13,943 nt of DNA, from the NCBI GenBank assembly GCA_035633255.1, contig DASQFD010000108.1:1-13943 (forward strand). The letters run 5' to 3'. The stretch is from DASQFD01 sp035633255. GTDB lineage: Bacteria > Actinomycetota > Actinomycetes > Actinomycetales > Dermatophilaceae. The position numbers were made by a program, and so were the translations under genes. Of this stretch, positions 1-6,789 are shown in pieces (position 1 is the stretch's first letter; every line of letters begins with the position of its first letter). The notes below the pieces were generated by a model that saw nothing but the letters and a program-made list of their open reading frames with translations, made no database searches and was not told where the DNA came from.

Positions 1-441
1 GCCGGTGACGCCGTGACGCTCTACGAGGCGCTGCCGCACGAGCCGCCCACGGCCGGCCTGGCCGCGGCGCTGCAGGCGCACGGCATACGGGTCCTCATGC
101 CGGTCACCGAGCCGGACCTGGACCTGGACTGGACCGACGCGGCCGACCCGCGGGGCGGGCCGCTGGGGCGGCACGCGATCGGGTCGGTGCGGCTGGTGCT
201 GGCGCCCGGGCTGGCGGTGGACCGGGCGGGGAGCCGGCTCGGCCAGGGCGGCGGGTGCTACGACCGGGCCCTGCCGCGGCGCGCTCGGGGGGTGCCGGTC
301 GTGGTGGTGCTGCACCCCGGCGAGCTCTCCGACGGCCCCCTCCCCCACGACCCGCACGACGTGCCCGTGGACGGCGTGGTCACCGCTGAGGGGATGCTCT
401 GGCTGCGCCCGCCGGTCAGCCCGCCGCGGGCACCAGGGTGA
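1..441 (+). CDS. 5-formyltetrahydrofolate cyclo-ligase, 5'-truncated by window edge
   Basis: This is the C-terminal 146 residues of a 5-FCL (methenyl-THF synthetase), which uses ATP to convert 5-formyl-THF to 5,10-methenyl-THF in cytosolic folate metabolism. The frame is open from base 1, so the true start lies to the left; the GTG at 13 is internal. The diagnostic glycine-rich motif is at nt 238-273, reading GQGGGCYDRAL, where most relatives have GxGGGYYDR or GGGSYDR. It is followed by the usual hydrophobic strand (VVVVLHPGEL) and by a P-H-D-V-P-V-D-G-V-V-T ending typical of the family. The stop TGA at 439-441 lies inside the convergent acylase gene, giving a 26-bp tail-to-tail overlap. The family call is secure; the N-terminal substrate-binding half cannot be judged. 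Confidence 0.93.
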   Translation, partial: AGDAVTLYEALPHEPPTAGLAAALQAHGIRVLMPVTEPDLDLDWTDAADPRGGPLGRHAIGSVRLVLAPGLAVDRAGSRLGQGGGCYDRALPRRARGVPVVVVLHPGELSDGPLPHDPHDVPVDGVVTAEGMLWLRPPVSPPRAPG

Positions 442-3040
442 GGGTGTCCTCGGCCGCCTCGCGCACCGCGGCCTCGGAGAAGGCCCAGCGGCGTTGCCGG
501 CCGGCGGCCCAGTCCTCCACCTGGTCGTCGTAGTGGCTGCTCTGGGCGTGCCCACTGGCACCGGTCGAGTTCACCCAGGTCGACGCGTCGAGGTCGGCGA
601 GGTCGACCACCATGCGCATCGACGGCGCCCAGGTCACGCCGTACCCCTCCGTGACGTCCCACCCGTTGGCGTTGACGACGGCGGAGTCGCCGGGCAGCCG
701 GTAGCCACCGCGGTTGAAGACCCAGCGGACCGGGCCCGGGAGGTCCGTGCCGCCCAGCACCGGGTGCGCCAGGTCGAGCTGGTGCAGCTTGCTCCACTGC
801 CAGTCGCCCGGGTCCTTGCTCACCTTCCGGGTCAGCTCGAGCCGCGCCTCGACCAGCGCCTGGCGGAGGATCTCGTCCTTGCCCTCGGTGACGCTCGGGG
901 TCTGCTTGTCGTCCCACCAGACGCTGCGCGGGGTCTTGAGCAGCACCGTCACCGCCTGCCGGTCCCGGCTCCCGCCCGTGCGCTGCAGGTCGGCCGGGAG
1001 CTCGTCGTTGAAGAGCAGCCGCACCAGGTTGGCCCACACCGCGTTGTAGTACGCCGCGGCGGCCGCCTCCGACGAGGCGTCGTCCGGGTTGGTGAAGCTC
1101 CAGTCCCGCAGCAGGTCGCGGGCCCCGGCGGTGAAGTCGTCGTCGAGGTCCACCTCGAGCAGGGCCTTGACCAGCGTCGGGGCGAAGACGTTGTCGGTGT
1201 CCATCTGGATCGAGGCCATGTCGGCGGGCCGCACGGTGTCCAGCGCCTCCAGTCGCTCACGGATCCGCGACGCGCGCATCCCCGCGTCCCACTCGGTCGT
1301 GAGGAACGGCCGGGCGCTCTGGGTGACGGCCTGGTTGGCGGTGACGAGGTAGCCGGCCGCCGGGTCCTGCACCCACGGCATCGACTCGAAGGGGACATAG
1401 CCCTTCCAGTCGAAGTCGGAGTCCCAGCCGGGCGCCGGCCAGTAGCCGGGCGGGGCGCCGGGGAGCGCGGCGCGGCGGATCGGCACCAGCCCCGGTGTCT
1501 GGTAGCCGATGGTGCCGCCGACGTCCGCGTAGACGAGGTTCTGGGCCGGCACGGCGAAGCTGGACGCCGCGGCCCGGAACTCCTCGAACGTCGAGGCGAG
1601 GTTCATGGCCAGCACGGCGTCGGCGGTCTTCCCCGGGACCAGGCCGGTCCACGCCAGCGACACGGCGTAGGCCTGCTCGCCGTCCCGCCGCTGCGTCGTC
1701 GGGGCCCTCGACCCGGCCTCGGCCACCCCCGCGGAGACGTCCGACAGCAGCGGACCGTGCCCGGTGCTGCGCACCGTGATCGTCCGGTCCGCCTCGCCCG
1801 CGACCCGGATCCGCTCGGTCCTCGTCACCAGCTCGGTCCACTCCCCGTCGCGGAGGAACTGGCCCCGGCGGTTGACGCGCTCGAGGTAGAAGTCGCTGAC
1901 GTCCGGGGCGAGGTTGGTGAAACCCCAGGCGATGGTGGCGTTGTGGCCGATCACCACCCCCGGCACGCCGGCGAAGGAGAAGCCGGCGACCTCGAGCGGG
2001 CAGGCCCTGCTCACGGTCCGGCAGTGCAGGCCCACCTGGTACCAGATGCCCGGGATCCCGACCCCGAGGTGCATGTCGTTGGCGAGCAGGGGCTTGCCGG
2101 TGCTCGTCCGCGAGCCCGACACCACCCAGGAGTTGGAGCCGATGCCCTCGCCCCGGCCGACCAGGGACGGCAGGCTGCGCAGGGTCCGGGAGACGCCGGC
2201 ATACAGCCGGTCCGCACTCGCGGAGGTGAGGGCGGCCGTGTCCGCGCCCGCCGCCGGCCCCCCGCTCGCCGGGCGGGCCGTGAGGGCCGGCGGCACCACG
2301 GAGCCGGCGACCGGGCCGGCGGCCTGGGGGCTCCAGTCCGCGCCGGAGAGGATGGGCGGGTAGGCGCCGAAGTCGTATGCCGGGTACAGCTGGTTGATCT
2401 GCGACTGCGCCATCCGCGCGGACAGCCGGGCGCGGGCCAGCTCGTCGTCGTAGTCGCTGCGCAGGTCCCAGGCCATGGCCTTGAGCCACGCGACCGAGTC
2501 GGCGGGGGTCCACTCCTCGATCCCGTAGCCGGGCACCGAACGGGAGAGGACGAGGTACTCCAGCGACACCGCGGCCGGGGACCGGCCGCGCAGGTAGGCG
2601 TTCACCCCATCGGCGTAGGCCTGGAGGAAGCGCCGGGTCTCCGGCCTCAGGGTGGGCAGCTCGGCCTCGGCGACCCGGCGCCAGCCCATGGTGCGGATCA
2701 GGCGGTCGGTCTCCACGCGGGGCGCACCGACGAGCTCGGAGAGGCGCCCGGAGGTGACGTGCCGACGCAGGTCCATCTCGAAGAACCGGTCCTGGGCGTG
2801 CACATAGCCCTGGGCCCGGGCGATGTCGGTCATCGAGTCGCCGTAGATCTGCGGGATGCCCCTGTCGTCGCGGAGCACGGTGACGCGACCCTCGAGGCCG
2901 GGCACCGTCGCCTCCCCGCTCGTCTGGGGCAGCGAGCGCCGGGCGAAGGACAGGCCCACCACGCTGACCACGACGGCGAGGACCACCAGGGCGGCGACCA
3001 GTCCGACGAGGACCCTGCGCAGGACCGGGCGACGACTCAC
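416..3040 (-). CDS. Penicillin acylase family protein (Ntn hydrolase, peptidase S45-like), exported
   Basis: An 874-aa precursor of a self-cleaving amide hydrolase. Residues about 10-34 form one hydrophobic segment after several arginines, so the enzyme is exported or anchored outside the membrane. The expected autoprocessing site is G301-S302 in the GSNSW motif, making S302 the N-terminal nucleophile (beta-1). H324 (NDMHLG) falls exactly at beta-23, where cephalosporin and AHL acylases carry His and penicillin G acylase carries Gln. N569 (TANQ, about beta-268) matches the oxyanion-hole Asn. An Ala/Gly/Pro-rich stretch at about 250-275 is the likely excised spacer. Length is normal for the family. 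The start is GTG 3040: an in-frame TAG lies 12 nt upstream, no normally spaced Shine-Dalgarno is present, and a -10-like box suggests a leaderless mRNA. The substrate (beta-lactam, N-acyl homoserine lactone or other amide) cannot be read from sequence. Confidence 0.93.
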   Translation of the reverse strand: MSRRPVLRRVLVGLVAALVVLAVVVSVVGLSFARRSLPQTSGEATVPGLEGRVTVLRDDRGIPQIYGDSMTDIARAQGYVHAQDRFFEMDLRRHVTSGRLSELVGAPRVETDRLIRTMGWRRVAEAELPTLRPETRRFLQAYADGVNAYLRGRSPAAVSLEYLVLSRSVPGYGIEEWTPADSVAWLKAMAWDLRSDYDDELARARLSARMAQSQINQLYPAYDFGAYPPILSGADWSPQAAGPVAGSVVPPALTARPASGGPAAGADTAALTSASADRLYAGVSRTLRSLPSLVGRGEGIGSNSWVVSGSRTSTGKPLLANDMHLGVGIPGIWYQVGLHCRTVSRACPLEVAGFSFAGVPGVVIGHNATIAWGFTNLAPDVSDFYLERVNRRGQFLRDGEWTELVTRTERIRVAGEADRTITVRSTGHGPLLSDVSAGVAEAGSRAPTTQRRDGEQAYAVSLAWTGLVPGKTADAVLAMNLASTFEEFRAAASSFAVPAQNLVYADVGGTIGYQTPGLVPIRRAALPGAPPGYWPAPGWDSDFDWKGYVPFESMPWVQDPAAGYLVTANQAVTQSARPFLTTEWDAGMRASRIRERLEALDTVRPADMASIQMDTDNVFAPTLVKALLEVDLDDDFTAGARDLLRDWSFTNPDDASSEAAAAAYYNAVWANLVRLLFNDELPADLQRTGGSRDRQAVTVLLKTPRSVWWDDKQTPSVTEGKDEILRQALVEARLELTRKVSKDPGDWQWSKLHQLDLAHPVLGGTDLPGPVRWVFNRGGYRLPGDSAVVNANGWDVTEGYGVTWAPSMRMVVDLADLDASTWVNSTGASGHAQSSHYDDQVEDWAAGRQRRWAFSEAAVREAAEDTLTLVPAAG

Positions 3041-3046
3041 CCTGCG

Positions 3047-3052
3047 AGACTA
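3047..3052 (-). promoter_or_regulatory. Candidate -10 box for the acylase gene (leaderless)
   Basis: The minus strand reads TAGTCT, a TAxxxT -10 hexamer, 6 nt before the GTG start at 3040. Transcription would start at or next to the start codon. No convincing -35 is visible in the 47-bp gap shared with the divergent antiporter gene. Inference from spacing only. Confidence 0.35.
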
Positions 3053-3087
3053 GGCCAGGTCACTGGACGGGGAGGGAGAGCTCGGCC

Positions 3088-4725
3088 GTGGTGAGGGCGA
3101 ACGAGGTCATCGCCTCCAGCGGGGTGCCCTCCTCCGGGTTCAGCCTCGAGGACCTCACCCTGGCGCTCCTGGTCGGGTCCGCGGTCCTCGTCGTCGCGGT
3201 GGCCGCGGTCCGGCTCTCGGCGCGCTCGGGGTTGCCCTCGCTGCTGGTCTACCTCGGGATCGGGCTCGTCCTCGGCGAGCGGGGACTCGGCATCAACTAC
3301 GAGAACGCCCAGCTCACCCAGGTGCTCGGGTACGCCGCCCTCGTGCTCATCCTCGTCGAGGGCGGGCTGACGACGCGGTGGTCGGGCATCCGCCGGTCCG
3401 TGGCGCCCGCGGCCACCCTGGCCACGGTGGGCGTCCTGGTCTCCGTCGCCGTCGTCGCGGTCGCGGCCCGGCTCGTGCTCGGCGTCTCGTGGGAGCTCGC
3501 GGCGCTCGTCGGCGCCGTGCTGGCCTCGACCGACGCGGCGGCGGTCTTCTCGGTCCTCCGCCGGGTGCCGCTGCCCCGCCGGGTCTCCGGCATCCTGGAG
3601 GCGGAGTCGGGCTTCAACGACGCCCCGGCCGTCCTGCTGGTCACCACGCTCGCGTTCGAGGCGACGCGGGAGGGGCCCGGGCCGGGCTGGGAGGTGCTCC
3701 TGCTGGTCGCCCTGGTCGAGCTGCTCGGCGGGGCGGCCGTGGGCCTCGCGGTCGGCTGGGCCGGTGGACGGTTCCTGGCCCGGTTCGCGCCCGGCTCGTC
3801 GGCCCTCTTCGCGCTCGGCGTGGTGGCCGTGGGCGTCCTCGCCTACGGCGCCGCGGACGTGGTGCACACGTCCGGGTTCCTCGCGTGCTACCTGGCGGCC
3901 CTCGTCCTGGGCAACCTGGGGCTGCCGCACCGGCCGGCGCTGGTCGGGCTGTCCTCGGCGCTGGGCTACCTCGCCCAGATCGGGCTGTTCGTGCTCCTGG
4001 GGCTGCTGGCCGACCCGTTCGACCTGCTCGACGACCTGCTCCCGGCGGTCGTCATCGGCCTCGTCCTGCTCCTGCTCGCCCGGCCGATCTCGGTCCTGGT
4101 GAGCTGCGCGCCGTTCCGCATCGACTGGCGCACCCAGGCCTTCCTCTCCTGGGCGGGCCTGCGCGGGGCGGTCCCCGTGGTCCTCGCGACCGTGCCGCTC
4201 ACGCTGGGCACGCCGGGGGTCGACGGCATCTTCGACCTCGTCTTCGTCCTCGTCGTCGTCTTCACCCTCGTCCAGGCGCCGATGCTGCCGTGGGTGGCGC
4301 GCCGGCTGCGGCTGGACGCCACGGTGACCCCGGTGGACCTGGCCGTGGAGACCACGCCGCTGGAGGACCTCGGGGCCGACCTGCTGGAGGTCACCGTCGG
4401 GCCGGGCTCGCGACTCGCGGGCGTGCGCGTCTTCGAGCTGCGGCTGCCGGCCGGTGTCAACGTCGCTCTCGTCGTGCGCGACGGCGCCTCCATGGTGCCG
4501 CGCGCGCAGACCCGGATCGAGCGTGGTGACCAGCTGCTGGTCGTGGCACCGAGCCGGACCCGCCCGGCCACCGAGAGCCGGCTGGAGGCGGTGAGCCGGG
4601 ACGGTCGGCTCGCCGGCTGGGCGGCGGCCGACGGGGAGCCCGCGGACCTGGCGCCGCCGTCGCGGCTCGCTCGCCTGGAGGCGGGGGGTCTGGGCGGCGT
4701 GCTGGGTCGGTGGCGGCGCCGGTGA
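3088..4725 (+). CDS. Potassium/proton antiporter, NhaP2/CvrA type, with RCK-C domain
   Basis: A 545-aa CPA-type cation/proton antiporter of the inner membrane, predicted to exchange K+ (possibly Na+) for H+ in pH and osmotic homeostasis. Residues about 23-405 contain roughly 12-13 hydrophobic helices. Conserved features are A-S-T-D at 146-149, the E-S-G-F-N-D motif at 173-178 (N177-D178 being the ion-binding pair expected in this family) and SWAGLRGAVPVVLA at 354-367. Residues about 428-490 form an RCK_C/TrkA_C domain, usual in NhaP2-type proteins and likely to bind a regulatory ligand. A variable, charged tail follows. The start is GTG 3088, 7 nt after the purine-rich GGGAGAG (3074-3080); a second GTG at 3091 is an equally close alternative. 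It diverges from the acylase gene across 47 bp. The K+ preference is inferred from family membership. Confidence 0.93.
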   Translation: MVRANEVIASSGVPSSGFSLEDLTLALLVGSAVLVVAVAAVRLSARSGLPSLLVYLGIGLVLGERGLGINYENAQLTQVLGYAALVLILVEGGLTTRWSGIRRSVAPAATLATVGVLVSVAVVAVAARLVLGVSWELAALVGAVLASTDAAAVFSVLRRVPLPRRVSGILEAESGFNDAPAVLLVTTLAFEATREGPGPGWEVLLLVALVELLGGAAVGLAVGWAGGRFLARFAPGSSALFALGVVAVGVLAYGAADVVHTSGFLACYLAALVLGNLGLPHRPALVGLSSALGYLAQIGLFVLLGLLADPFDLLDDLLPAVVIGLVLLLLARPISVLVSCAPFRIDWRTQAFLSWAGLRGAVPVVLATVPLTLGTPGVDGIFDLVFVLVVVFTLVQAPMLPWVARRLRLDATVTPVDLAVETTPLEDLGADLLEVTVGPGSRLAGVRVFELRLPAGVNVALVVRDGASMVPRAQTRIERGDQLLVVAPSRTRPATESRLEAVSRDGRLAGWAAADGEPADLAPPSRLARLEAGGLGGVLGRWRRR

Positions 4726-4760
4726 GCGTGCGGCTGGGCCGAGCGCGGCCCTGGCTGCCT

Positions 4761-4766
4761 TATCCT
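4761..4766 (+). promoter_or_regulatory. Candidate -10 box upstream of the zinc-ribbon gene
   Basis: TATCCT lies in the 101-bp gap between the antiporter stop and the GTG at 4827. It is one of the few AT-rich hexamers here and differs from TATAAT at two positions. No clear -35 is seen 16-18 bp upstream. If used, the leader would be about 55 nt and contain the GC palindrome at 4789-4803. Confidence 0.3.
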
Positions 4767-4788
4767 GAACCGCGCGACCGACCGTCGT

Positions 4789-4803
4789 GGGGCCCCGGGC
4801 CCC
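4789..4803 (+). repeat. GC-only palindrome in the predicted leader of the zinc-ribbon gene
   Basis: A 15-nt perfect palindrome around a central C (seven-base arms GGGGCCC and GGGCCCC). It lies between the candidate -10 (4761-4766) and the GGAGGA ribosome binding site at 4815-4820. As RNA it could fold as a 5-bp GC stem with a 5-nt loop. No T-tract follows, so it is not a standard intrinsic terminator. A regulatory role is speculation. Confidence 0.35.
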
Positions 4804-4826
4804 GCGGCCCCCGTGGAGGAGACCCC

Positions 4827-5285
4827 GTGCCGACGTACGCCTACGCATGCACCGCGTGCGACCATCGCTTCGAGGTGGTGCAGTCCTTCAGCGACGACTC
4901 GCTGACGGTCTGCCCGGAGTGCGAGGGTCGGCTCCGGAAGGTGTTCAACGCCGTGGGCGTCGTCTTCAAGGGTGGCGGCTTCTACCGCACCGACTCGCGC
5001 GCCGAGGGCAGGGGCGGGTCCCCCCGCACGCCGTCCTCCGGGTCCTCCGGGTCCTCCGACGGCTCCGGTTCCTCCGGCTCGTCCGGCTCCTCCGACGGCT
5101 CCGGCTCCTCGGGCGGCTCCGGCGGCTCCGGCTCGTCGGGATCGTCGGGATCGTCGGGATCGTCGGGATCGTCGGGATCGTCGGGATCGTCGGGATCGTC
5201 GCGGGGCGGCTCAGGGCGCGGCTCGGGGCGCGGCTCGTCCACACCCGCCGGCACGGCCACCTCGTCATCCACAGCCGGCGGCTGA
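4827..5285 (+). CDS. FmdB-family zinc-ribbon protein with Ser/Gly-rich disordered tail (Rv0991c/Ruc-like)
   Basis: A 152-aa protein in two parts. Residues 1-55 are an FmdB-type zinc ribbon with C8-x2-C11 and C29-x2-C32, then RKVFNAVGVVFKGGGFYRTDSR, a block typical of actinobacterial members. From about residue 60 to the end the protein is low-complexity Ser/Gly with some Asp and Arg, without predicted fold, including a run of Gly-Ser-Ser units encoded by a pure 9-bp repeat. The design matches M. tuberculosis Rv0991c, which from memory has been described as a redox-regulated chaperone (Ruc) whose four cysteines bind zinc and whose tail is disordered. The proximity to 5-FCL and mscL supports that equivalence. 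The start is GTG 4827, with GGAGGA 6 nt upstream. In-frame upstream codons would add an Arg/Pro-rich extension unlike the family. Function here is by homology only. Confidence 0.88.
   Translation: MPTYAYACTACDHRFEVVQSFSDDSLTVCPECEGRLRKVFNAVGVVFKGGGFYRTDSRAEGRGGSPRTPSSGSSGSSDGSGSSGSSGSSDGSGSSGGSGGSGSSGSSGSSGSSGSSGSSGSSGSSRGGSGRGSGRGSSTPAGTATSSSTAGG
5133..5201 (+). repeat. 9-bp tandem repeat (about 7.7 copies) coding Gly-Ser-Ser
   Basis: Seven perfect head-to-tail copies of TCGTCGGGA run from 5133 to 5195, followed by a partial copy to 5201. The unit is 9 bp, so copy changes keep the reading frame and add or remove one Gly-Ser-Ser. Flanking Ser/Gly codons (5037-5132) vary more, so this pure block looks like recent slippage expansion inside the disordered tail of the zinc-ribbon protein. 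Confidence 0.95.
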
Positions 5286-5313
5286 CCGGGCCGGCGCCGC
5301 GGTGCGGGCGACC

Positions 5314-5319
5314 TAGCGT
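5314..5319 (+). promoter_or_regulatory. Candidate -10 box for the SAF-domain gene (leaderless)
   Basis: TAGCGT, a TAxxxT hexamer, ends 8 nt before the ATG at 5328. The intervening bases contain no Shine-Dalgarno. This is the same arrangement as at the acylase, helicase and MFS genes. No good -35 is seen. Confidence 0.35.
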
Positions 5320-5327
5320 CGTCGGTC

Positions 5328-6011
5328 ATGAAGGGCCGACCGCTCCCGTTCCCCGCGCTGACCGGTCCGGGGCGGCGCGCGCGGTGGCGCCGCCGAGCGG
5401 TCCGCCGGGTGCTGTCGGCCACCTTCCTCGTGGGCGCCGTCCTGCTGGTCGTGGCGACCCTGCGCCCCGCCAACCCGCCGTCGACGCGCGTGCTCGTCGC
5501 CGCCCGTGACGTCATGGCGGGTGCCAGCCTGGTGGCTGCCGACCTCGAGACACGTTCCCTCCCCGCCGCGGCCGCACCGCCCGGGGCGCTCGGCGGGCCG
5601 GCCGAGGCGGTCGGGCGGGTGGTCGCCACCGGGCTGACCGCCGGTGAGGCCGTCACCCGCAGCCGGCTCGTTCCCCCGCTGCCGGAGGAACCGGGGACGG
5701 CCGCCACCCACCTGCTCGTCGCCGACGAGCGGGCCCTGGACCTGGCCCCGCCGGGAAGCCGGGTGACGATCTACCCCGCCACCGGTGGGGCGGCACTGGC
5801 CACCGGGGTCCGGGTGCTGACCGTCGACCCCCCGGTCGGCCCGGACGGGAGCGGGCCGGGCGTCCTCGGACGCGGCCCAGAGGGCGCCACCGGGCGAGGA
5901 CTCGTGGTGGCGCTGGAGGCCGCCGCGGTGCGATCGGTGTTCACCGCCCTTCGCCCCGAGGGGGGGCCGCCGGTGGTCCTCGTCGTGCCCACCCCGTCGT
6001 CCCCCCCGTGA
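5328..6011 (+). CDS. SAF-domain protein, CpaB/RcpC-like, membrane-anchored
   Basis: A 227-aa protein. Residues 15-28 are strongly basic and are followed by one membrane segment at about 29-45, so the rest should lie outside the membrane. Residues about 54-115 form a SAF domain (TRVLVAARDVMAGASLVAADL ... GLTAGEAVTRSRL). Residues about 128-205 resemble the domain after SAF in Flp-pilus CpaB/RcpC (D-L-A-P-P-G-S-R-V-T-I-Y, then V-R-V-L-T-V). CpaB helps assemble Flp/Tad pili, yet no prepilin, secretin or TadA ATPase gene is in view, so this is either an orphan or serves another cell-surface role. It lies 42 bp after the zinc-ribbon gene and about 120 bp before mscL. The start is ATG 5328; no ribosome binding site is visible, which fits leaderless translation. 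Domain call is good, biological role unknown. Confidence 0.82.
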   Translation: MKGRPLPFPALTGPGRRARWRRRAVRRVLSATFLVGAVLLVVATLRPANPPSTRVLVAARDVMAGASLVAADLETRSLPAAAAPPGALGGPAEAVGRVVATGLTAGEAVTRSRLVPPLPEEPGTAATHLLVADERALDLAPPGSRVTIYPATGGAALATGVRVLTVDPPVGPDGSGPGVLGRGPEGATGRGLVVALEAAAVRSVFTALRPEGGPPVVLVVPTPSSPP

Positions 6012-6120
6012 CCTCCGGGACCAGTCGCACCCCGATCCACGGGACCGGGTCCAGGGCCGACGCCGAAGCCGCTACCGTTTCCACGTCACTGCGACACCCC
6101 CCCCATGTCCCCCCCACATC

Positions 6121-6125
6121 AGGAG
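6121..6125 (+). promoter_or_regulatory. Ribosome binding site deciding the mscL start
   Basis: AGGAG lies 6 nt before GTG 6132 but abuts ATG 6126 with no spacer. This favours GTG 6132 over the in-frame ATGs at 6126 and 6105. Confidence 0.7.
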
Positions 6126-6131
6126 ATGCCC

Positions 6132-6497
6132 GTGACGGGCTTCAAGAACTTCATCCTGCGCGGCAGCGTGGTCGAGCTGGCCGTGGCCTTCGTCATCGCC
6201 ACCGCGTTCGCAGCCGTCGTCAAGGCCATGGTCGACCTCATCATGGGCATCGTCGGCAAGCTCGGCGGCGTGCCGGACTTCAACGCCTGGAAACCGGGCG
6301 GCCTGCCCGTCGGAGCGTTCATCACCGCCCTCATCTCCTTCCTCGTCCTCGCGGCGGTGGTGTACTTCCTCGTCGTGAAGCCGTACGAGGCGGCGAAGTC
6401 GCGCTTCTTCGCCTCCCCAGAGGAGGACACCATCGACCCGAACACCGAGATCCTGCGAGAGATCCGGGACGAGATCCGCTCGCGCCCGACCGTCTGA
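6132..6497 (+). CDS. mscL: Large-conductance mechanosensitive channel MscL
   Basis: A 121-aa homo-oligomeric channel of the cytoplasmic membrane that opens under high membrane tension and releases solutes during hypo-osmotic shock. The N-terminus GFKNFILRG followed by SVVELAVAFVIATAF is the classic amphipathic helix plus TM1 gate region (about residues 3-38). Next come a short periplasmic loop (GGVPDFNAWKPGG), TM2 (about 60-83) and a charged C-terminal helix LREIRDEIRSR, matching the family's cytoplasmic bundle. It is slightly shorter than E. coli MscL (136 aa) because the periplasmic loop and linker are short. GTG 6132 is preferred: AGGAG at 6121-6125 is well spaced for it and the protein then starts at the same point as mycobacterial MscL; ATG 6126 adds only Met-Pro. 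Its nearest upstream neighbour is the SAF gene; the next gene is convergent. Confidence 0.95.
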   Translation: MTGFKNFILRGSVVELAVAFVIATAFAAVVKAMVDLIMGIVGKLGGVPDFNAWKPGGLPVGAFITALISFLVLAAVVYFLVVKPYEAAKSRFFASPEEDTIDPNTEILREIRDEIRSRPTV

Positions 6498-6498
6498 G

Positions 6499-6518
6499 CG
6501 CGGGCGCCCGGTCCCGCG
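6499..6518. terminator. GC-rich hairpin between convergent mscL and small-protein genes
   Basis: CGCGGG (6499-6504) pairs perfectly with CCCGCG (6513-6518) across an 8-nt loop. It lies in the 31-bp gap between two convergent stop codons, where a bidirectional terminator is expected. There is no T-run on either side, so termination by this hairpin alone is uncertain. Confidence 0.35.
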
Positions 6519-6528
6519 GGGTCGGGCG

Positions 6529-6789
6529 TCACTCCCAGTGCGGGGGGCGCTGCTCGCGCAGCCAGCGCGCGTGCGCCTCGTCTTCGCCTCGTTCGCCCCA
6601 GGCGGCGTCGGTGTCGTCCCGGGTCTGCTCGGGAGGCCGCCGACGACCCGGCGGCCGGACGGCCGGAGCCGGCCGCATCTTCACCTCCGGCTCGGCACCT
6701 GCCTCGGCCGCGAGGTCGGGGCCAGACTCGGCCACACCGTCGGGACCGGGCTCCGGACCGGTCCCGTCCGCGGGCTCCGGGCCGGTCAC
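6529..6789 (-). CDS. Small Pro/Glu/Asp-rich hypothetical protein, coupled to the helicase gene
   Basis: An 86-aa protein of unknown function. The first half (about 1-36) is low-complexity Gly/Pro/Glu/Asp/Ala and acidic. The second half is a basic Pro/Arg stretch followed by TRDDTDAAWGERGEDEAHARWL and the C-terminal RPPHWE. The D-D-(T/S)-D-x-x-W-G-E block and the R-P-P-H-W ending look like a recurring small actinobacterial protein pattern, which is why this frame is taken as real. The start is GTG 6789, whose last two bases are the first two of the helicase stop (GTGA overlap), so translation is probably coupled. No membrane segment, signal or known domain is visible. A link to the helicase-nuclease is suggested only by coupling. 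Confidence 0.68.
   Translation of the reverse strand: MTGPEPADGTGPEPGPDGVAESGPDLAAEAGAEPEVKMRPAPAVRPPGRRRPPEQTRDDTDAAWGERGEDEAHARWLREQRPPHWE

Noticed and set aside
494..3094. Long open frame on the plus strand opposite the acylase gene
   Set aside because: A GC-rich shadow: composition is Arg/Gly/Val/His-rich with no domain, while the minus frame has a full catalytic residue set.
3037..4848. 603-residue open frame opposite the antiporter
   Set aside because: Arg/Gly/Gln/Asp-rich low-complexity shadow of codon bias; the plus frame has clear membrane helices and family motifs.
5133..5201. CRISPR-like or iteron array
   Set aside because: The units are 9 bp, contiguous, without spacers and in frame inside a coding gene.
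4966..5268. Minus-strand frame coding Ile-Pro-Thr repeats
   Set aside because: Antisense reading of the 9-bp repeat; a 9-bp unit without stops is open in all frames. The plus frame has a zinc ribbon and ribosome binding site.
6105..6131. Earlier in-frame ATG starts for mscL (6105, 6126)
   Set aside because: AGGAG at 6121-6125 is too close to 6126 and downstream of 6105; GTG 6132 is correctly spaced and matches family N-termini.
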